Assembly: GCA_900316285.1 (NCBI GenBank)
Contig: ONCG01000023.1
Coordinates: 1-64,000, forward strand
Direction: 5' to 3'
Source: an uncultured Prevotellaceae bacterium
Lineage (GTDB): Bacteria; Bacteroidota; Bacteroidia; Bacteroidales; Bacteroidaceae
DNA length: 64,000 nt
Positions 16,741-26,963 of the stretch are shown in pieces. Each line of letters starts with the position of its first letter. Positions within the stretch are counted from its first letter, which is position 1. A program made the translations under genes and the position numbers. The notes under the pieces are model-generated. The model saw only the letters and a program-made list of their open reading frames with translations, was not told where the DNA came from and searched no databases.

Positions 16741-16771
16741 TTTGCAGATTGGATTGTAATTACTAATTTTG
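16741..16771 (+). promoter_or_regulatory. Promoter of the DUF4494 gene
   Basis: TTTG at 16741-16744, exactly 19 bp, then TAATTTTG at 16764-16771. It is divergent from the sigma gene promoter. Confidence 0.75.
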
Positions 16772-16840
16772 CAGCTGCAAGAAAAAAAACACCTCGAGAA
16801 CAAAATTTCAATCATAACATTATTAATAAGGTATAAGAAA

Positions 16841-17332
16841 ATGAGAAGCAGAACAGCCAATTGGTTTGAATGCACGGTGCGCTATGAGCGCCAGATGGAG
16901 GATGGAATGACAAAGAAAGTGCCGGAACTCTATGTTGTGGATGCCCTTTCGTTCGGCGAGGCCGAAGAGGCCATCACACGCGAGATGTCGGCCTACGTGA
17001 GTGGTGAGTTTGAGGTGAAGAACATTAATCCGGCAGCCTATCACGAGATTTTCTTCAGCGAGAATGATGCCGACGACCGCTGGTATAAGGCCAAGCTCTC
17101 GTTCATCACCATCGATGAGAAGACGGAGAAGGAGAAGCGCTCTACGGTGACCTATCTCGTTCAGGCCAGTACGTTCAACGGTGCTGTGAAGAACATTGAG
17201 CAGGTGATGGGTGGTACGATGATCGACTATGTCATCGCAAACATCTCCGAGACGAAGATTATGGACGTCTACGAGCATGAGGCTTCCGTGAAGCAGGACA
17301 AGGCTGCCGACGTGCCTGAGTACGAGCAGTAG
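16841..17332 (+). CDS. DUF4494 family protein
   Basis: A 163-residue soluble protein starting MRSRTANWFECTVRYER. It matches the Bacteroidetes family DUF4494: a repeated pattern of FECTVRYERQ ... VVDALSFGEAEEAI and KLSFITIDEKTEKEKRS ... VQASTFNGAVKNIEQVM suggests two related halves. Function unknown; no signal peptide, membrane segment or catalytic motif. The ATG at 16841 follows a purine-rich stretch and lies 70 bp after a good promoter. The yggS gene follows 48 bp on in the same direction. Confidence 0.85.
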   Translation: MRSRTANWFECTVRYERQMEDGMTKKVPELYVVDALSFGEAEEAITREMSAYVSGEFEVKNINPAAYHEIFFSENDADDRWYKAKLSFITIDEKTEKEKRSTVTYLVQASTFNGAVKNIEQVMGGTMIDYVIANISETKIMDVYEHEASVKQDKAADVPEYEQ

Positions 17333-17380
17333 TAGCCTCATATTTTGCGAGACTATACTTTTTTATATAATAAGATCGAT

Positions 17381-18052
17381 ATGAGCAATGTAGCACAAAA
17401 CCTGAAGAAAGTGCTGGCTGACCTGCCCGAGGGTGTTAGGCTTGTGGCGGTGAGCAAGTTCCATCCTGTGGAGATGCTGCGCGAAGCCTATGATGCCGGA
17501 CAGCGCATCTTCGGCGAGAGCCACGTGCAGGAGCTGATGCAGAAAGTGGAGCAGATGCCGAAGGATGTGGAGTGGCACTTTATTGGCCACCTGCAGACGA
17601 ACAAGGTGAAGTATCTTGCACCGTTTATCTCGATGATTCATGCCGTTGACACGGTGAAGCTGCTGCGCGAAGTCAACAAGCAGGCGGAGCGTTGCGGGCG
17701 TGTCATCGATGTGCTGTTGGAGTTGCACATTGCCGAAGAAGAGACGAAGTACGGTTTTTCGCCTGATGCCTGTCGGCAGTTCCTGGAAAGCGGCGAATGG
17801 CGTGAGTTGCATCATGTGTGCATTCGTGGTCTGATGATGATGGCTTCGTTTGTCGACGACCGAGAGCAGATTCGTGGCGAGATGCAGTTGGCTGCCGACT
17901 TGTTCGACGAGCTGAAGCAGAAATACTTTGCCGACGAGCCTTCGTTCTCGGAGCGCTCGTGGGGTATGAGCCACGACTACCCAATAGCCATCGAGACCGG
18001 CGCCACGCTGGTGCGTGTTGGGACGGCCATCTTTGGTGAGCGGGTGTATTAG
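17381..18052 (+). CDS. yggS: YggS family pyridoxal phosphate homeostasis protein
   Basis: About 223 residues from MSNVAQNLKKVL; the frame from 17345 adds an unlikely N-terminus. Family features: VRLVAVSKFHP with the PLP-binding Lys, FGESHVQELMQK, WHFIGHLQTNKVKY, and a C-terminal SWGMSHDYPIAIETGATLVRVG that forms the phosphate-binding site. YggS proteins bind PLP without a known enzymatic reaction and buffer cofactor levels. Probably co-transcribed with the DUF4494 gene; a strong terminator follows. Confidence 0.93.
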   Translation: MSNVAQNLKKVLADLPEGVRLVAVSKFHPVEMLREAYDAGQRIFGESHVQELMQKVEQMPKDVEWHFIGHLQTNKVKYLAPFISMIHAVDTVKLLREVNKQAERCGRVIDVLLELHIAEEETKYGFSPDACRQFLESGEWRELHHVCIRGLMMMASFVDDREQIRGEMQLAADLFDELKQKYFADEPSFSERSWGMSHDYPIAIETGATLVRVGTAIFGERVY

Positions 18053-18089
18053 ACATGCAGAATTAGGAAACAAGCATTAGACAATAAAG

Positions 18090-18137
18090 AACCTCCCCCA
18101 GTCCTTCGCAATTCGAAGAGCTGGGGGAGGTTTTTAT
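18090..18137 (+). terminator. Terminator after yggS
   Basis: AACCTCCCCCAG pairs with CTGGGGGAGGTT around a loop of about 18 bases and a T run follows. Confidence 0.88.
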
Positions 18138-18147
18138 GTTTGAAGAT

Positions 18148-18221
18148 GAAGGGACGCGACGTGTCGCGTTTTTGGATATTGCTTTTCCACTCCAGCAACG
18201 CGGCACGCCGCGTCCCTACAA
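18148..18221. repeat. REP-like inverted pair, family B copy 2
   Basis: The left arm has the GAC/GTC stem (ACGCGACGTGTCGCGT), the right arm the GGC/GCC stem. It lies between the yggS terminator and the 3' end of the convergent M6 protease gene. Confidence 0.85.
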
Positions 18222-18224
18222 TAA

Positions 18225-20039
18225 TTATTTCACTACGAACTTTTTGCCTTGATGGATATAGATGCCTTTGGGAAGTTGATTGATTGTTTCTGCAATCTTG
18301 CGTCCCTGCAGGTCGTAGACGGAGTCATCGGCTCGCCTGAGTGTGGTGATGCCATCGATGCCTGCCAGGATGTAGTCCTTCAGGAAGTCGAAGGTGATCG
18401 TTCCATCATTCTCGGCGATGTTATACAACGGCTTGTTGATCACGGTGCGATTGAGCTGCATCGAGTCGATACGGATGACGTTCGATGAGCCAGGGTACGG
18501 GTCGCCGGCATGACTGAGCTGGTATTCACGCTCGCTATACGGCCTGTCTTCACTCTGCGGGTTCGACGATGAATAGACGCGATAGTAGTTCATGAGCAAG
18601 CTGTCGGCAGGAATCAGCGAGAAGCCCGGCTTGCCGGCTATGTTGTTTGGATAGTCGCCAAGATTGACGCTGGTGCGCGGTGTTCCGTTGGAGGTGGAGT
18701 AGTCGACGCGGAAGACGAGCATTCCGTGCCCGAGTTTCGAAATGCCTTTCTGCCAACCGCTGCTCTGGCTGTTGTAGAGGATGACATACTCATTGCTGCT
18801 GGCATCCTCAGGCAGAATCTTATAGTATTCGCCATCGGCAAGCGACACCTGGGCGGTATCGGTGAGCACGGGAATCGTGGTCCACTCCATCACCTCTTTC
18901 TCCCAAGGCGTGTAGGGAGTGGGTGTGTAACCGCGGTCGGTGTATTCGCCGCCGTCCATCACGTCCCAATATTCCATCGACTGGTTGTCAACCTTGCGTG
19001 CCTCGGCCGTCGTGGGGTAGAGGTCGGGCAGGCCCATCGTGTGTGAGAACTCGTGGCAGAACAGACCGATGCCGTTGATGCGCTTGTAAGGCGCTTCCTG
19101 GAACTTGTAGTCGGGCGTGTAGTTCAGCTCGTTGTTCACACCGTAGCGCTTCACGTTTACACCGTCGTAAGTGCCGCCAGTGAGTGTTCCCGACTTCGGC
19201 CAAATGCAGTCGCTGGGAGCTCCCATGCTCTCCGAGTAGCCTGCATAGATGACGTAGACCAGATCGACATTCTTGTCGCCGTCGGCATCATACTGTGAGA
19301 AGTCAACGCTGTCGTCGATGGCGGTGCATGCCTCCTTCATGAGTTCTGCAATGCGTCCCGGCTGGTCGGAGTCGCCCGAGTTAGCACCGTAGTAGCTCCA
19401 AGACTTTGAAAGTGTCACCGGTCCGAATACATCGAACTGCGGGCGGAACAGCCCTTCGCTCATATCGCTGAAGAACTGGCACACGCTGCCGTAGTTGCGG
19501 TCTTCGCGCAGTCCGTAGTCGGGCAGGGCACCTTCGCCGTTCAGATAGTCGTTGAACGAGCGATAGGCATCTTCCATTGAGAAGCTCATGTCGGAATATT
19601 GCACGAGGATGACCATTGCACGTGGTGTTCCCATGTGCGGGAAATAAGACGGTGTGGTCGTTCCTATGCCGATGCGACGCTGCTTGCGAGCATCCTTCGT
19701 CTGCATAGCCTGCGCCATGAAGGTTGCCCGAAGCGGCTTTTGGCTGAGTATGAGCTGTTGCTCGGCGGCGCTGCGCAGGGCGGGCTCGTGAGCGAGCTGC
19801 TTGGTGGCAGCCAGACTTCCGTCAGCCTCGATGCGTGCCACGAAGAAGTCGGAACCGACGTGTGCCAAGAGCACGTTGTCGGAAGTGGTAAACCAGTGGT
19901 AGTCTTCATCGCCGTAAGCCATCACGGTGAGCTGTGTGCCATCGTTCTGAGTGACGGTGATGGGACCCGGATAAGCCTTCGCAGCCCATGTGGCACAAGC
20001 CACGAGCAGCAGGCAGAGGGTTGAAACCAGTTTCTTCAT
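18225..20039 (-). CDS. Secreted M6 family metalloprotease with T9SS-type sorting tail
   Basis: A 604-residue exported protease. Signal peptide about 1-19; a propeptide-like region follows; the M6 (immune inhibitor A-like) catalytic part starts near GTPRAMVILVQYSD. The zinc motif is HEFSHTMGLPDLY at about residues 330-342 with a downstream Met in WDVMDGGEY. The last 80 residues (YDLQGRKIAETINQLPKGIY) have the form of a type A C-terminal sorting domain for type IX secretion, so it is probably exported to the surface. M6 enzymes degrade extracellular proteins. The clostripain-type lipoprotein gene lies 66 bp upstream on the same strand. Confidence 0.9.
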   Translation of the reverse strand: MKKLVSTLCLLLVACATWAAKAYPGPITVTQNDGTQLTVMAYGDEDYHWFTTSDNVLLAHVGSDFFVARIEADGSLAATKQLAHEPALRSAAEQQLILSQKPLRATFMAQAMQTKDARKQRRIGIGTTTPSYFPHMGTPRAMVILVQYSDMSFSMEDAYRSFNDYLNGEGALPDYGLREDRNYGSVCQFFSDMSEGLFRPQFDVFGPVTLSKSWSYYGANSGDSDQPGRIAELMKEACTAIDDSVDFSQYDADGDKNVDLVYVIYAGYSESMGAPSDCIWPKSGTLTGGTYDGVNVKRYGVNNELNYTPDYKFQEAPYKRINGIGLFCHEFSHTMGLPDLYPTTAEARKVDNQSMEYWDVMDGGEYTDRGYTPTPYTPWEKEVMEWTTIPVLTDTAQVSLADGEYYKILPEDASSNEYVILYNSQSSGWQKGISKLGHGMLVFRVDYSTSNGTPRTSVNLGDYPNNIAGKPGFSLIPADSLLMNYYRVYSSSNPQSEDRPYSEREYQLSHAGDPYPGSSNVIRIDSMQLNRTVINKPLYNIAENDGTITFDFLKDYILAGIDGITTLRRADDSVYDLQGRKIAETINQLPKGIYIHQGKKFVVK

Positions 20040-20105
20040 AATGATTGTTATTTGTTGTTTAGACGGACCTCCCTTGTCGGGTCGGACCTGTATCGTCGTC
20101 TTTCC

Positions 20106-21371
20106 TTACGGGTGGGTGGCCTTCCACCAAGCTGTTTGCTTCTTGCTCTCCTGAATCACAGCGTTATAGGATGGGTCGCTGATGGTCAGACCCGAGAAGG
20201 TGTTGACTTCGATGAATTTTGGAATGCGATAGATGTGAGAGTAGAGGCGGCTGGTGGCAGTCTTGCTCACCACCGTCTTTGTGAGCTGAGCCTCGAACTT
20301 CTCGAGGAGATAAGGATCGGTGCAGAGGTTTTCTACGTAGTGGCCCATGTCGTAGAAGATGGGATCGTCGAAGCCGTCGAGTACCTGCAGGTCGAGCAGC
20401 AGGGCTTCATCGAGCGTGTAGTGTTCGTTCACCTGTCGCATGACGGCAGCGAGATTGTCCATCTGGCGGCAGTCGATAGCGGCCAGCGTGCCCGTAGGAT
20501 CAACGGAGAAAGGCGACGAGCCCTCAGGAGCCTTGTAGTTGTCGAGATACGACTTGAAGGCACTCACGGCCGAGCTGTAGTTCGGCGTGGGCGTTGCCAG
20601 ATAGGTCCACATCTTTGCATAGGGCATGCCCTCATCGAACACCTCACTGGTGGATGCCAGCAGGAAGTTCGTAACGTCGCGCAGTTCGTAGGCTACCTCG
20701 ACGTTTGCCATGTAGCAGTCGTCGAAGAGGATGTACTGCATGTGCATGCCGGCCTGCCGGATGGCCTCGGAGAGCTGGGTGATGTCGATGGAGAAGTCCT
20801 TGCTGGTGACGCTACCGTAGAAGCGAGTCCGGGGGTAGGGGAGATCGTTCATCGTGGCAGCCTTTGCCGGGAACACCTTCGATGCACGTCGCGGCATGCG
20901 GTTGGGATAGTCCTGCCAGTCGTTAACACCCGTCCAACCTGTTCCGTGACCGCCAGCGATGAGGGCGTAGTTCAGCGCGTAGGCTACACCTTGCACATCG
21001 TTGAAGATGCGCGTCATGCCTTCAGTTGTGGTGTAGTCGTGACCGGAATACTCCTTTAGCATCTTGTGGGAAAGACCCTGGTGCTTGTCGTAGACTACTT
21101 CGTAGAGCTTCGACGACGAACTTGACTCGCTGAGGAATACCACGAGGCGCGACTTGTCGAGTCCACCCTTGTTCTTGATGGCAGCCTCGATGCTGTCGAG
21201 GTTGGCAAGGAAGCAACTGTAGAGTCCTTCGTCGTTGGCAGAGCCCGACCAAGGCATATAAACGAAGATGGTCTGCTTGTTCACCTCGTCGACCTCTATG
21301 CCCTCTTCAGAGCAAGAACCTAGGAGCACAATGCCAAGCAGCACCCAGACGGCTGCCATCAGTCGCTTCAT
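20106..21371 (-). CDS. Clostripain-related (C11) cysteine peptidase, lipoprotein
   Basis: About 421 residues from the Met at 21371 (MKRLMAAVWVLLG); starts at 21407 and 21422 are possible but would put positive residues before a normal lipoprotein signal. The lipobox is LLGSC. The clostripain family is shown by IFVYMPWSGS, the catalytic-His segment IAGGHGTGW and the catalytic-Cys segment ILFDDCYMANVEVAYEL. C11 peptidases cleave after basic residues. Likely held in the outer or inner membrane facing outward. It is adjacent to the M6 protease, suggesting joint protein degradation. Confidence 0.9.
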   Translation of the reverse strand: MKRLMAAVWVLLGIVLLGSCSEEGIEVDEVNKQTIFVYMPWSGSANDEGLYSCFLANLDSIEAAIKNKGGLDKSRLVVFLSESSSSSKLYEVVYDKHQGLSHKMLKEYSGHDYTTTEGMTRIFNDVQGVAYALNYALIAGGHGTGWTGVNDWQDYPNRMPRRASKVFPAKAATMNDLPYPRTRFYGSVTSKDFSIDITQLSEAIRQAGMHMQYILFDDCYMANVEVAYELRDVTNFLLASTSEVFDEGMPYAKMWTYLATPTPNYSSAVSAFKSYLDNYKAPEGSSPFSVDPTGTLAAIDCRQMDNLAAVMRQVNEHYTLDEALLLDLQVLDGFDDPIFYDMGHYVENLCTDPYLLEKFEAQLTKTVVSKTATSRLYSHIYRIPKFIEVNTFSGLTISDPSYNAVIQESKKQTAWWKATHP

Positions 21372-21477
21372 GCTGTCTGTGAGGCTATGCGTCCTACCAG
21401 TCTTCATGCTTTTCCTCTTCATCGTTTCTACTCACTTGATGATGCAGCCTTGGCTGATGCCTGCGGCCACAGTAACA

Positions 21478-24192
21478 TTATTTCTTAATCTTGCTCAGTT
21501 CGGCGATGGTTTCCTTCAGCGTGGCAATCTTCTCCTCGGCATCGCTCTGCTTCTTGCGCTCCATAGCCACAACCGCTTCGGGAGCGTTCTGCACAAAGCG
21601 CTCGTTGGAGAGTTTCTTCATCACGCCAGCCAGGAAGCCTTCGAGGTGCTGCAACTGCGTCTGAGCCTTCTCGATTTCGACAGCCACGTCGATGAGGTCG
21701 CCCAGGGGAACGGCAAACTCGTCGGTGCCGATCATGAAGGCCGTTGCGTCGGCACTCTTCTCCTGAGCAACGGTGATTGCCTTCAGGTTAGCCATCTTCG
21801 TGATCACCTCGTTGTAAGCCTCGAAGTTGTTCTGGCCGATGGCCATTAGCTGGAGCTGCTCCTTCGGTGCAATATTCTTCTGGCTGCGCACCATACGAAC
21901 ACCCGAGATGACCTGCTTCACCTGCTCCATATCGTCGGCGATGCGCTGCTCGTCGGCAGTCAGCTTGTCGAGCGTGAGGCACTGACGCATGATGCTATCG
22001 CCCTCGTTGCGGTCGTAGAGGTGCTGCCACAGCTCCTCGGTGATGAATGGCATGAAGGGATGCAGCATCTTCAGCAGGGCATCGAAGAAGCCCAGCGTAG
22101 CCTCATAGGTCTTGCTGTCGACGGGCTGCGGCTGCCCGTTGATGTAGGCGGGCTTCACCATTTCGAGATACCAGCTCGAGAACTCGTCCCAGAAGAGTTT
22201 ATATACTGCCATCAAGGCTTCGGAGAGGCGGTATTTCGAGAACAAATCAATGAGCTCCTCGTTCACCTGCTTCAGCTTGGCCTCGAACCACTTGGTGGCA
22301 ATCTGACAGGCCACGGGCTGTTCGCACTCGGCCACCTGCCAGCCTTTCACCAGACGGAAGGCGTTCCAAATCTTGTTGTTGAAGTTACGACCCTGCTCGC
22401 AGAGCGCCTCGTCGAAGAGGATGTCGTTGCCTGCAGGAGCGGAGAGCATCATGCCCATGCGCACGCCGTCGGCGCCGAAGCGGTCGATGAGATCGAGCGG
22501 GTCGGGTGAGTTGCCAAGCGACTTCGACATCTTACGGCCGAGCTTATCGCGAACGATACCGGTGAAGTAGACGCTCTTGAACGGGAATGTTCCCATGTAT
22601 TCCTCGCCAGCCATAATCATGCGAGCCACCCAGAAGAAGATGATGTCGGGAGCCGTCACGAGGTCGCTGGTGGGGTAGTAGTAGTTGATCTCCTCGTTGC
22701 CCGGGTTGTTGATGCCGTCGAAGAGCGAGACAGGCCACAGCCAGCTGGAGAACCAAGTGTCGAGGGCGTCTTCGTCCTGACGCAGGTCGCTGAGCTGGAG
22801 GTTGGCGTTACCACTCTGCTTGCGAGCGAGCTCGAGTGCTTCGTCGGCCGTTTCGGCAACGACAAACTGCTCGTCGTCGTAGTAGTAGGCCGGGATGCGG
22901 TGTCCCCACCACAGCTGACGCGAGATGCACCAGTCCTGAATGTTCTCGAGCCAGTTCTTATAAGTGTTCACATACTTCTGAGGATAGAACTTCAGCTCGC
23001 CGCTCACCACGGGAGGAAGAGCGATGTCAGCAAAGTGCTGCATCTTGAGGAACCACTGCAGAGAGAGGCGCGGCTCGATGGCTGTGTCGGGATTGCGCTC
23101 GGAGTAGCCCACCTTGTTCATGTATTCCTCCACCTTCTCCATCAGTCCGGCAGCCTCGAGGTCCTTCGTGATCTGCTTGCGGCAGTCGAAGCGGTCCATA
23201 CCTACATACAAGGGCGACTGCTCGGAGATTGTGCCGTCGGCATTGAAGATGTCGATGGTCTCCAGGTTGTGCGTCTTACCCAGCATGTTATCATTCTTAT
23301 CGTGGGCAGGCGTCACCTTCAGACAACCCGTACCGAACTCAATCTCTACGTAGCGGTCCTCGATGACGGGAATCACACGATTCACGAGCGGCACAATCAC
23401 CTTGCGGCCCTTCAGCCACTGGTTCTTCGGGTCCTTGGGGTTGATGCACATCGCCGTATCGCCCATGATGGTCTCCGGACGTGTGGTGGCCACAACAGCA
23501 TAGTAGCCCTTCTCGTCCTTATGCACAACGTTGCCGCTCTCCTCCAGATTCTCGGGGAGAACCACATTCTCGGGATCGGCCACGTAGTATTTCAGATGGA
23601 ACAGGTGGCTATGCTCCTCCTTGTAGACAACCTCCTCGTCGGAGAGAGCCGTCTGAGCCTTCGGGTCCCAGTTCACCATGCGCAGGCCGCGATAGATGTA
23701 GCCTTTGCGATAGAGGTCTACGAATACCTTGATGACGCTGGCCGAACGCTTCTCGTCCATCGTGAAGGCAGTGCGGTCCCAGTCGCACGAGGCTCCCAGG
23801 CGGCGCAGCTGCTTCAGGATGATGCCGCCGTGCTCGTCGGTCCACTCCCAAGCATGCTTCAGGAACTCATCGCGCGTCAGGTCATGCTTCTTGATGCCCT
23901 GAGCGGCCAGCTTCTTCACCACCTTTGCTTCGGTAGCGATGGAGGCGTGGTCGGTGCCCGGCACCCAGCAGGCGTTCTTGCCTTCCATGCGGGCGCGACG
24001 CACGAGGATGTCCTGTATGGTGTTGTTCAGCATGTGACCCATGTGGAGCACACCCGTTACGTTGGGCGGCGGAATCACGATCGTGTAGGGCTCACGGCCG
24101 TCGGGCTTCGAGCTGAAAAGTTTGTTGTCTAACCAGTACTGATACCACTTCGATTCGACCACTTGCGGGTCGTACTTTGTTGCTAATTCCAT
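21478..24192 (-). CDS. valS: Valine--tRNA ligase
   Basis: A 904-residue class I aminoacyl-tRNA synthetase. The HIGH-type motif is in [15 protein letters not shown] near residues 41-55; the editing (CP1) domain includes [12 protein letters not shown]; the KMSKS signature occurs as [16 protein letters not shown] near 543; the anticodon-binding domain follows, and a C-terminal coiled coil (about 835-904, [17 protein letters not shown]) is typical of ValS. Length fits the family. It attaches valine to tRNA-Val. It lies 106 bp upstream of the clostripain gene on the same strand. Confidence 0.97.
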   Translation of the reverse strand: MELATKYDPQVVESKWYQYWLDNKLFSSKPDGREPYTIVIPPPNVTGVLHMGHMLNNTIQDILVRRARMEGKNACWVPGTDHASIATEAKVVKKLAAQGIKKHDLTRDEFLKHAWEWTDEHGGIILKQLRRLGASCDWDRTAFTMDEKRSASVIKVFVDLYRKGYIYRGLRMVNWDPKAQTALSDEEVVYKEEHSHLFHLKYYVADPENVVLPENLEESGNVVHKDEKGYYAVVATTRPETIMGDTAMCINPKDPKNQWLKGRKVIVPLVNRVIPVIEDRYVEIEFGTGCLKVTPAHDKNDNMLGKTHNLETIDIFNADGTISEQSPLYVGMDRFDCRKQITKDLEAAGLMEKVEEYMNKVGYSERNPDTAIEPRLSLQWFLKMQHFADIALPPVVSGELKFYPQKYVNTYKNWLENIQDWCISRQLWWGHRIPAYYYDDEQFVVAETADEALELARKQSGNANLQLSDLRQDEDALDTWFSSWLWPVSLFDGINNPGNEEINYYYPTSDLVTAPDIIFFWVARMIMAGEEYMGTFPFKSVYFTGIVRDKLGRKMSKSLGNSPDPLDLIDRFGADGVRMGMMLSAPAGNDILFDEALCEQGRNFNNKIWNAFRLVKGWQVAECEQPVACQIATKWFEAKLKQVNEELIDLFSKYRLSEALMAVYKLFWDEFSSWYLEMVKPAYINGQPQPVDSKTYEATLGFFDALLKMLHPFMPFITEELWQHLYDRNEGDSIMRQCLTLDKLTADEQRIADDMEQVKQVISGVRMVRSQKNIAPKEQLQLMAIGQNNFEAYNEVITKMANLKAITVAQEKSADATAFMIGTDEFAVPLGDLIDVAVEIEKAQTQLQHLEGFLAGVMKKLSNERFVQNAPEAVVAMERKKQSDAEEKIATLKETIAELSKIKK

Positions 24193-24265
24193 CTTGTTTT
24201 ATTTTATTTTTGTCCTTATCTAATAAAAAACGGTGCAAAATTACGAAATTTTCGTGAAAAATATG

Positions 24266-24273
24266 TACTTTTG
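24266..24273 (+). promoter_or_regulatory. -7 box of the mazG promoter
   Basis: TACTTTTG at 24266-24273, 20 bp before the start codon. A clear -33 box is lacking. Confidence 0.5.
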
Positions 24274-24292
24274 CATGATTAAAAATGTTATT

Positions 24293-25183
24293 ATGCACAC
24301 AAAAGAAGAAAAAATGGCCGCTTTTGGCCGATATCTCGATGTGTTGGACGCGCTTCGCGAGAATTGTCCTTGGGACAAAAAGCAAACCAACGAGAGCTTG
24401 CGGCCCAATACCATAGAAGAAACATTCGAACTTTGCGATGCCCTGATGAAGGACGAGCAGAACGAAATATGCAAGGAACTGGGCGATGTGCTGCTCCACA
24501 TCTGTTTCTATGCACGCATTGCTGAAGAAAAGGGAGAATTCGACATCGTCGATGTCTGCAACCGCTCGGCCGACAAGCTCATCTTCCGCCATCCTCACGT
24601 TTATCATCCCTCGCAGGTAGGAGTGCCGCATCCGCGCCCGCTGCCCTATGTGCCGGAAGAGTCGGAGAACGCCGAGAATTCGGAGTTTGCGGGAGCGAAG
24701 ACGGTGGCGCAGGTGCTCGACAACTGGGAGCAGATCAAGCAGAAAGAGAAGGACGGCAACACATCGGTGCTCTCGGGAGTGCCCGTCTCGCTGCCCTCGC
24801 TCATCAAGGCCTATCGCATTCAGGACAAGGCGCGCCACGTGGGCTTCGACTGGGAAGACCGTCAGGACGTGTGGAAGAAGGTGCGCGAGGAACTCGACGA
24901 ACTCGAAGCCGAACTGAACCGCGACGACCGCGAGCAGGCCACCCGCGAGCTGGGTGATTTCCTGTTCTCGGTCATCAATGCTGCCCGCCTCTATAAGCTC
25001 AATCCCGACAATGCCCTCGAGCATACAAACCAGAAGTTCATCCGTCGTTTCAACTATGTTGAGGCCCACTCTATGAAGGTTGGTAAACCCTTGACAGAGA
25101 TGACGTTACAAGAAATGGATGAACTTTGGAATGAAGCAAAGCAGCAGGAGAAAAACACTCCTTGCGAAGCGAATGAATCATAA
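24293..25183 (+). CDS. mazG: Nucleoside triphosphate pyrophosphohydrolase MazG
   Basis: About 296 residues from MHTKEEKMAAFGRYLDVLDA. Two MazG domains are visible: the first with CPWDKKQTNESLRPNTIEET and KELGDVLLHICFYARIAEEK, the second with REELDELEAELNRDDREQAT and RELGDFLFSVINAARLY; the acidic EExxE/ExxD residues that bind Mg2+ are present in both. It hydrolyses NTPs to NMP and PPi, cleaning the pool or adjusting (p)ppGpp. The linker between the domains (after RHPHVYHP) carries about 25 extra residues (PLPYVPEESENAENSEF) not usual in the family. First of a plus-strand run with the lipocalin-like gene and rnz. Confidence 0.93.
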   Translation: MHTKEEKMAAFGRYLDVLDALRENCPWDKKQTNESLRPNTIEETFELCDALMKDEQNEICKELGDVLLHICFYARIAEEKGEFDIVDVCNRSADKLIFRHPHVYHPSQVGVPHPRPLPYVPEESENAENSEFAGAKTVAQVLDNWEQIKQKEKDGNTSVLSGVPVSLPSLIKAYRIQDKARHVGFDWEDRQDVWKKVREELDELEAELNRDDREQATRELGDFLFSVINAARLYKLNPDNALEHTNQKFIRRFNYVEAHSMKVGKPLTEMTLQEMDELWNEAKQQEKNTPCEANES

Positions 25184-25200
25184 CAAGAAAAGGACGTAAT

Positions 25201-25767
25201 ATGAAAAAATTAGTCTATGTGTTCTCGGTCATCATCGCGGCAGGACTCTTTTCTGTTGGATGCCGCCAGACCCCACCTGCCGACGCTGTGCAGGCCGACT
25301 CCGACACCGTGATGATCGACGAGACCGTCGAGGTCGACTCCACCGTTTATGGCGTCTGCGGTGAAGGCACCGCTATGCACACCCTCGAACTCGTCACCGA
25401 TGGCGGCGACACCCTCTACTACACGTATCAGGTGGAAGAAGACGCTACCATACTCGGCGGCCTGATGGTGGGCGACCGTATCGCCGTTATGGGAACTGAG
25501 AGCGACCAAGGCCTTGTGGGCAAGAAGTTCATCAATCTCACAACGCTGCTCGGCAAGTGGACGAGCCTCGACAAGAATTTCGAGATTGTGGAAGGTGGTA
25601 TGGTGAGCTCGAATGTTGAGGCAGAGAGCAACCCGTGGGTGTCGTGGAAGATTCTGAACGGTCATCTGTTGCTCAACACCGACACCTTCGACATTGTGGA
25701 ACTCGGTGCTGACAGCCTCTACATCGAGAACAAATCAGGCATCTACGTCTATAAGCGCGCCCTCTGA
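25201..25767 (+). CDS. Lipocalin-like lipoprotein
   Basis: A 188-residue lipoprotein: signal peptide with lipobox FSVGC at about 17-21. Two short beta-rich halves follow; the C-terminal one (LGKWTSLDKNFEIVEGGMV ... LNTDTFDIVELGADSLYI) resembles Bacteroidetes lipocalin-like domains. Specific function unknown. It begins 17 bp after mazG and lies 31 bp before rnz, so it is probably co-transcribed with both. Confidence 0.75.
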   Translation: MKKLVYVFSVIIAAGLFSVGCRQTPPADAVQADSDTVMIDETVEVDSTVYGVCGEGTAMHTLELVTDGGDTLYYTYQVEEDATILGGLMVGDRIAVMGTESDQGLVGKKFINLTTLLGKWTSLDKNFEIVEGGMVSSNVEAESNPWVSWKILNGHLLLNTDTFDIVELGADSLYIENKSGIYVYKRAL

Positions 25768-25798
25768 CGACTGATGCTGAGGAGCGAGGAAAAACATC

Positions 25799-26713
25799 AT
25801 GGAACCCTTCAAAGTACATATCTTAGGCTGCGGAAGCGCGCTGCCTACGCTGAAGCATAACTCGTCGGCGCAGGTGGTGGAGCTGCGTGGAAAACTGTTT
25901 CTCGTCGATTGCGGCGAAGGCACACAGGTGCTGCTGCGCCGTTCGCACATCAGCTTCACGAAGATTGGCGCCGTCTTCATCTCTCATCTGCACGGCGACC
26001 ATTGCTTCGGACTCATCGGCATGATTTCAACCTTCGGCCTGCTGGGCCGTACGGCACCCCTTCACATCTATGCTCCCGCCGCCCTCGAGCCGATGTTGCA
26101 GGCTCAGTTGCAGATGTTCTGCTTCGGGCTGGAATTCGAGGTGGTGTTCCATACCGTCGACACACTCCGGCAGAAGGTCATCTACGAGGATCGAAGCCTT
26201 ACTGTGGAAAGCATTCCGCTTGAACACCGTCTGCCTTGTTGCGGGTTCCTGTTCCGCGAAAAACCGTCGCTGCCGCACATCCGTCGCGACATGATCGACG
26301 CTTATGAAATCCCCATCAGCCAGATTAACAACATCAAGAATGGTGCCGACTGGGTGACCGCCGAAGGCGATGTGGTGCCAAACAGCCGGCTCACAAAGCC
26401 TGCCGATCCGCCCCGCAGCTATGCCTATTGTTCCGACACGCGCTACATTCCCACCCTTCATGAGCGGCTGAAGGGCGTGAACGTGCTCTATCATGAAAGC
26501 ACCTACGACCTGAACCGCGCCGATCGCGCCCAACAGTATTGGCATAGCACCGCTCACGATGCAGCCGTTGTGGCTCGCGATGCTGGGGTAGGGCGGTTGT
26601 TCCTGGGGCATTACAGCGCTCGCTACGAAGACGAGCAGACGTTGCTCAGCGAGGCTCGTGCCGTGTTCCCGGAGAGCTATTTGAGCGATGAAGGCATGTC
26701 GATTGATGTGTAG
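25799..26713 (+). CDS. rnz: Ribonuclease Z
   Basis: A 304-residue metallo-beta-lactamase-fold nuclease. The N-terminal strand FKVHILGCGSALPT, the zinc motif SHLHGDHCFGLIG near residues 63-75, a Cys/His-rich EHRLPCCGFLF segment, the YCSDTRY aspartate strand and the C-terminal LGHYSARY are all present. It cleaves the 3' trailer from tRNA precursors. Length matches the short-form family. Confidence 0.95.
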   Translation: MEPFKVHILGCGSALPTLKHNSSAQVVELRGKLFLVDCGEGTQVLLRRSHISFTKIGAVFISHLHGDHCFGLIGMISTFGLLGRTAPLHIYAPAALEPMLQAQLQMFCFGLEFEVVFHTVDTLRQKVIYEDRSLTVESIPLEHRLPCCGFLFREKPSLPHIRRDMIDAYEIPISQINNIKNGADWVTAEGDVVPNSRLTKPADPPRSYAYCSDTRYIPTLHERLKGVNVLYHESTYDLNRADRAQQYWHSTAHDAAVVARDAGVGRLFLGHYSARYEDEQTLLSEARAVFPESYLSDEGMSIDV

Positions 26714-26799
26714 CGCTCTTTGAATCGTTGTTGAAAAGCATGTAGGTAAAACAGGCAATCGGCATTAAGCTCTATTCCGTCATTTAAAATTGGTTATTG

Positions 26800-26874
26800 A
26801 TGTAGGGACGCGACGTGTCGCGTTCTTGGAATTAGCTTTCCCCCTCCAGTCACGCGGCAGCCGCGTCCCTACAT
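26800..26874. repeat. REP-like inverted pair, family B copy 3
   Basis: The left arm has the GAC/GTC stem and the right arm the GGC/GCC stem with a one-base deletion in its loop. It occupies the spacer after rnz. From 26714 to 27005 no gene is seen except the promoter below. Confidence 0.82.
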
Positions 26875-26963
26875 TTTCATCTTCCAACAACTGATTTGCG
26901 TTAAATAATCTTAATTGTTACACTTTCACCCCTTTTGGGGGTATACGTTTGGACTTTTTTCGC

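Noticed and set aside
22900..24132. 410-codon plus-strand frame
   Set aside because: Antisense to valS, which is complete with HIGH and KMSKS motifs.
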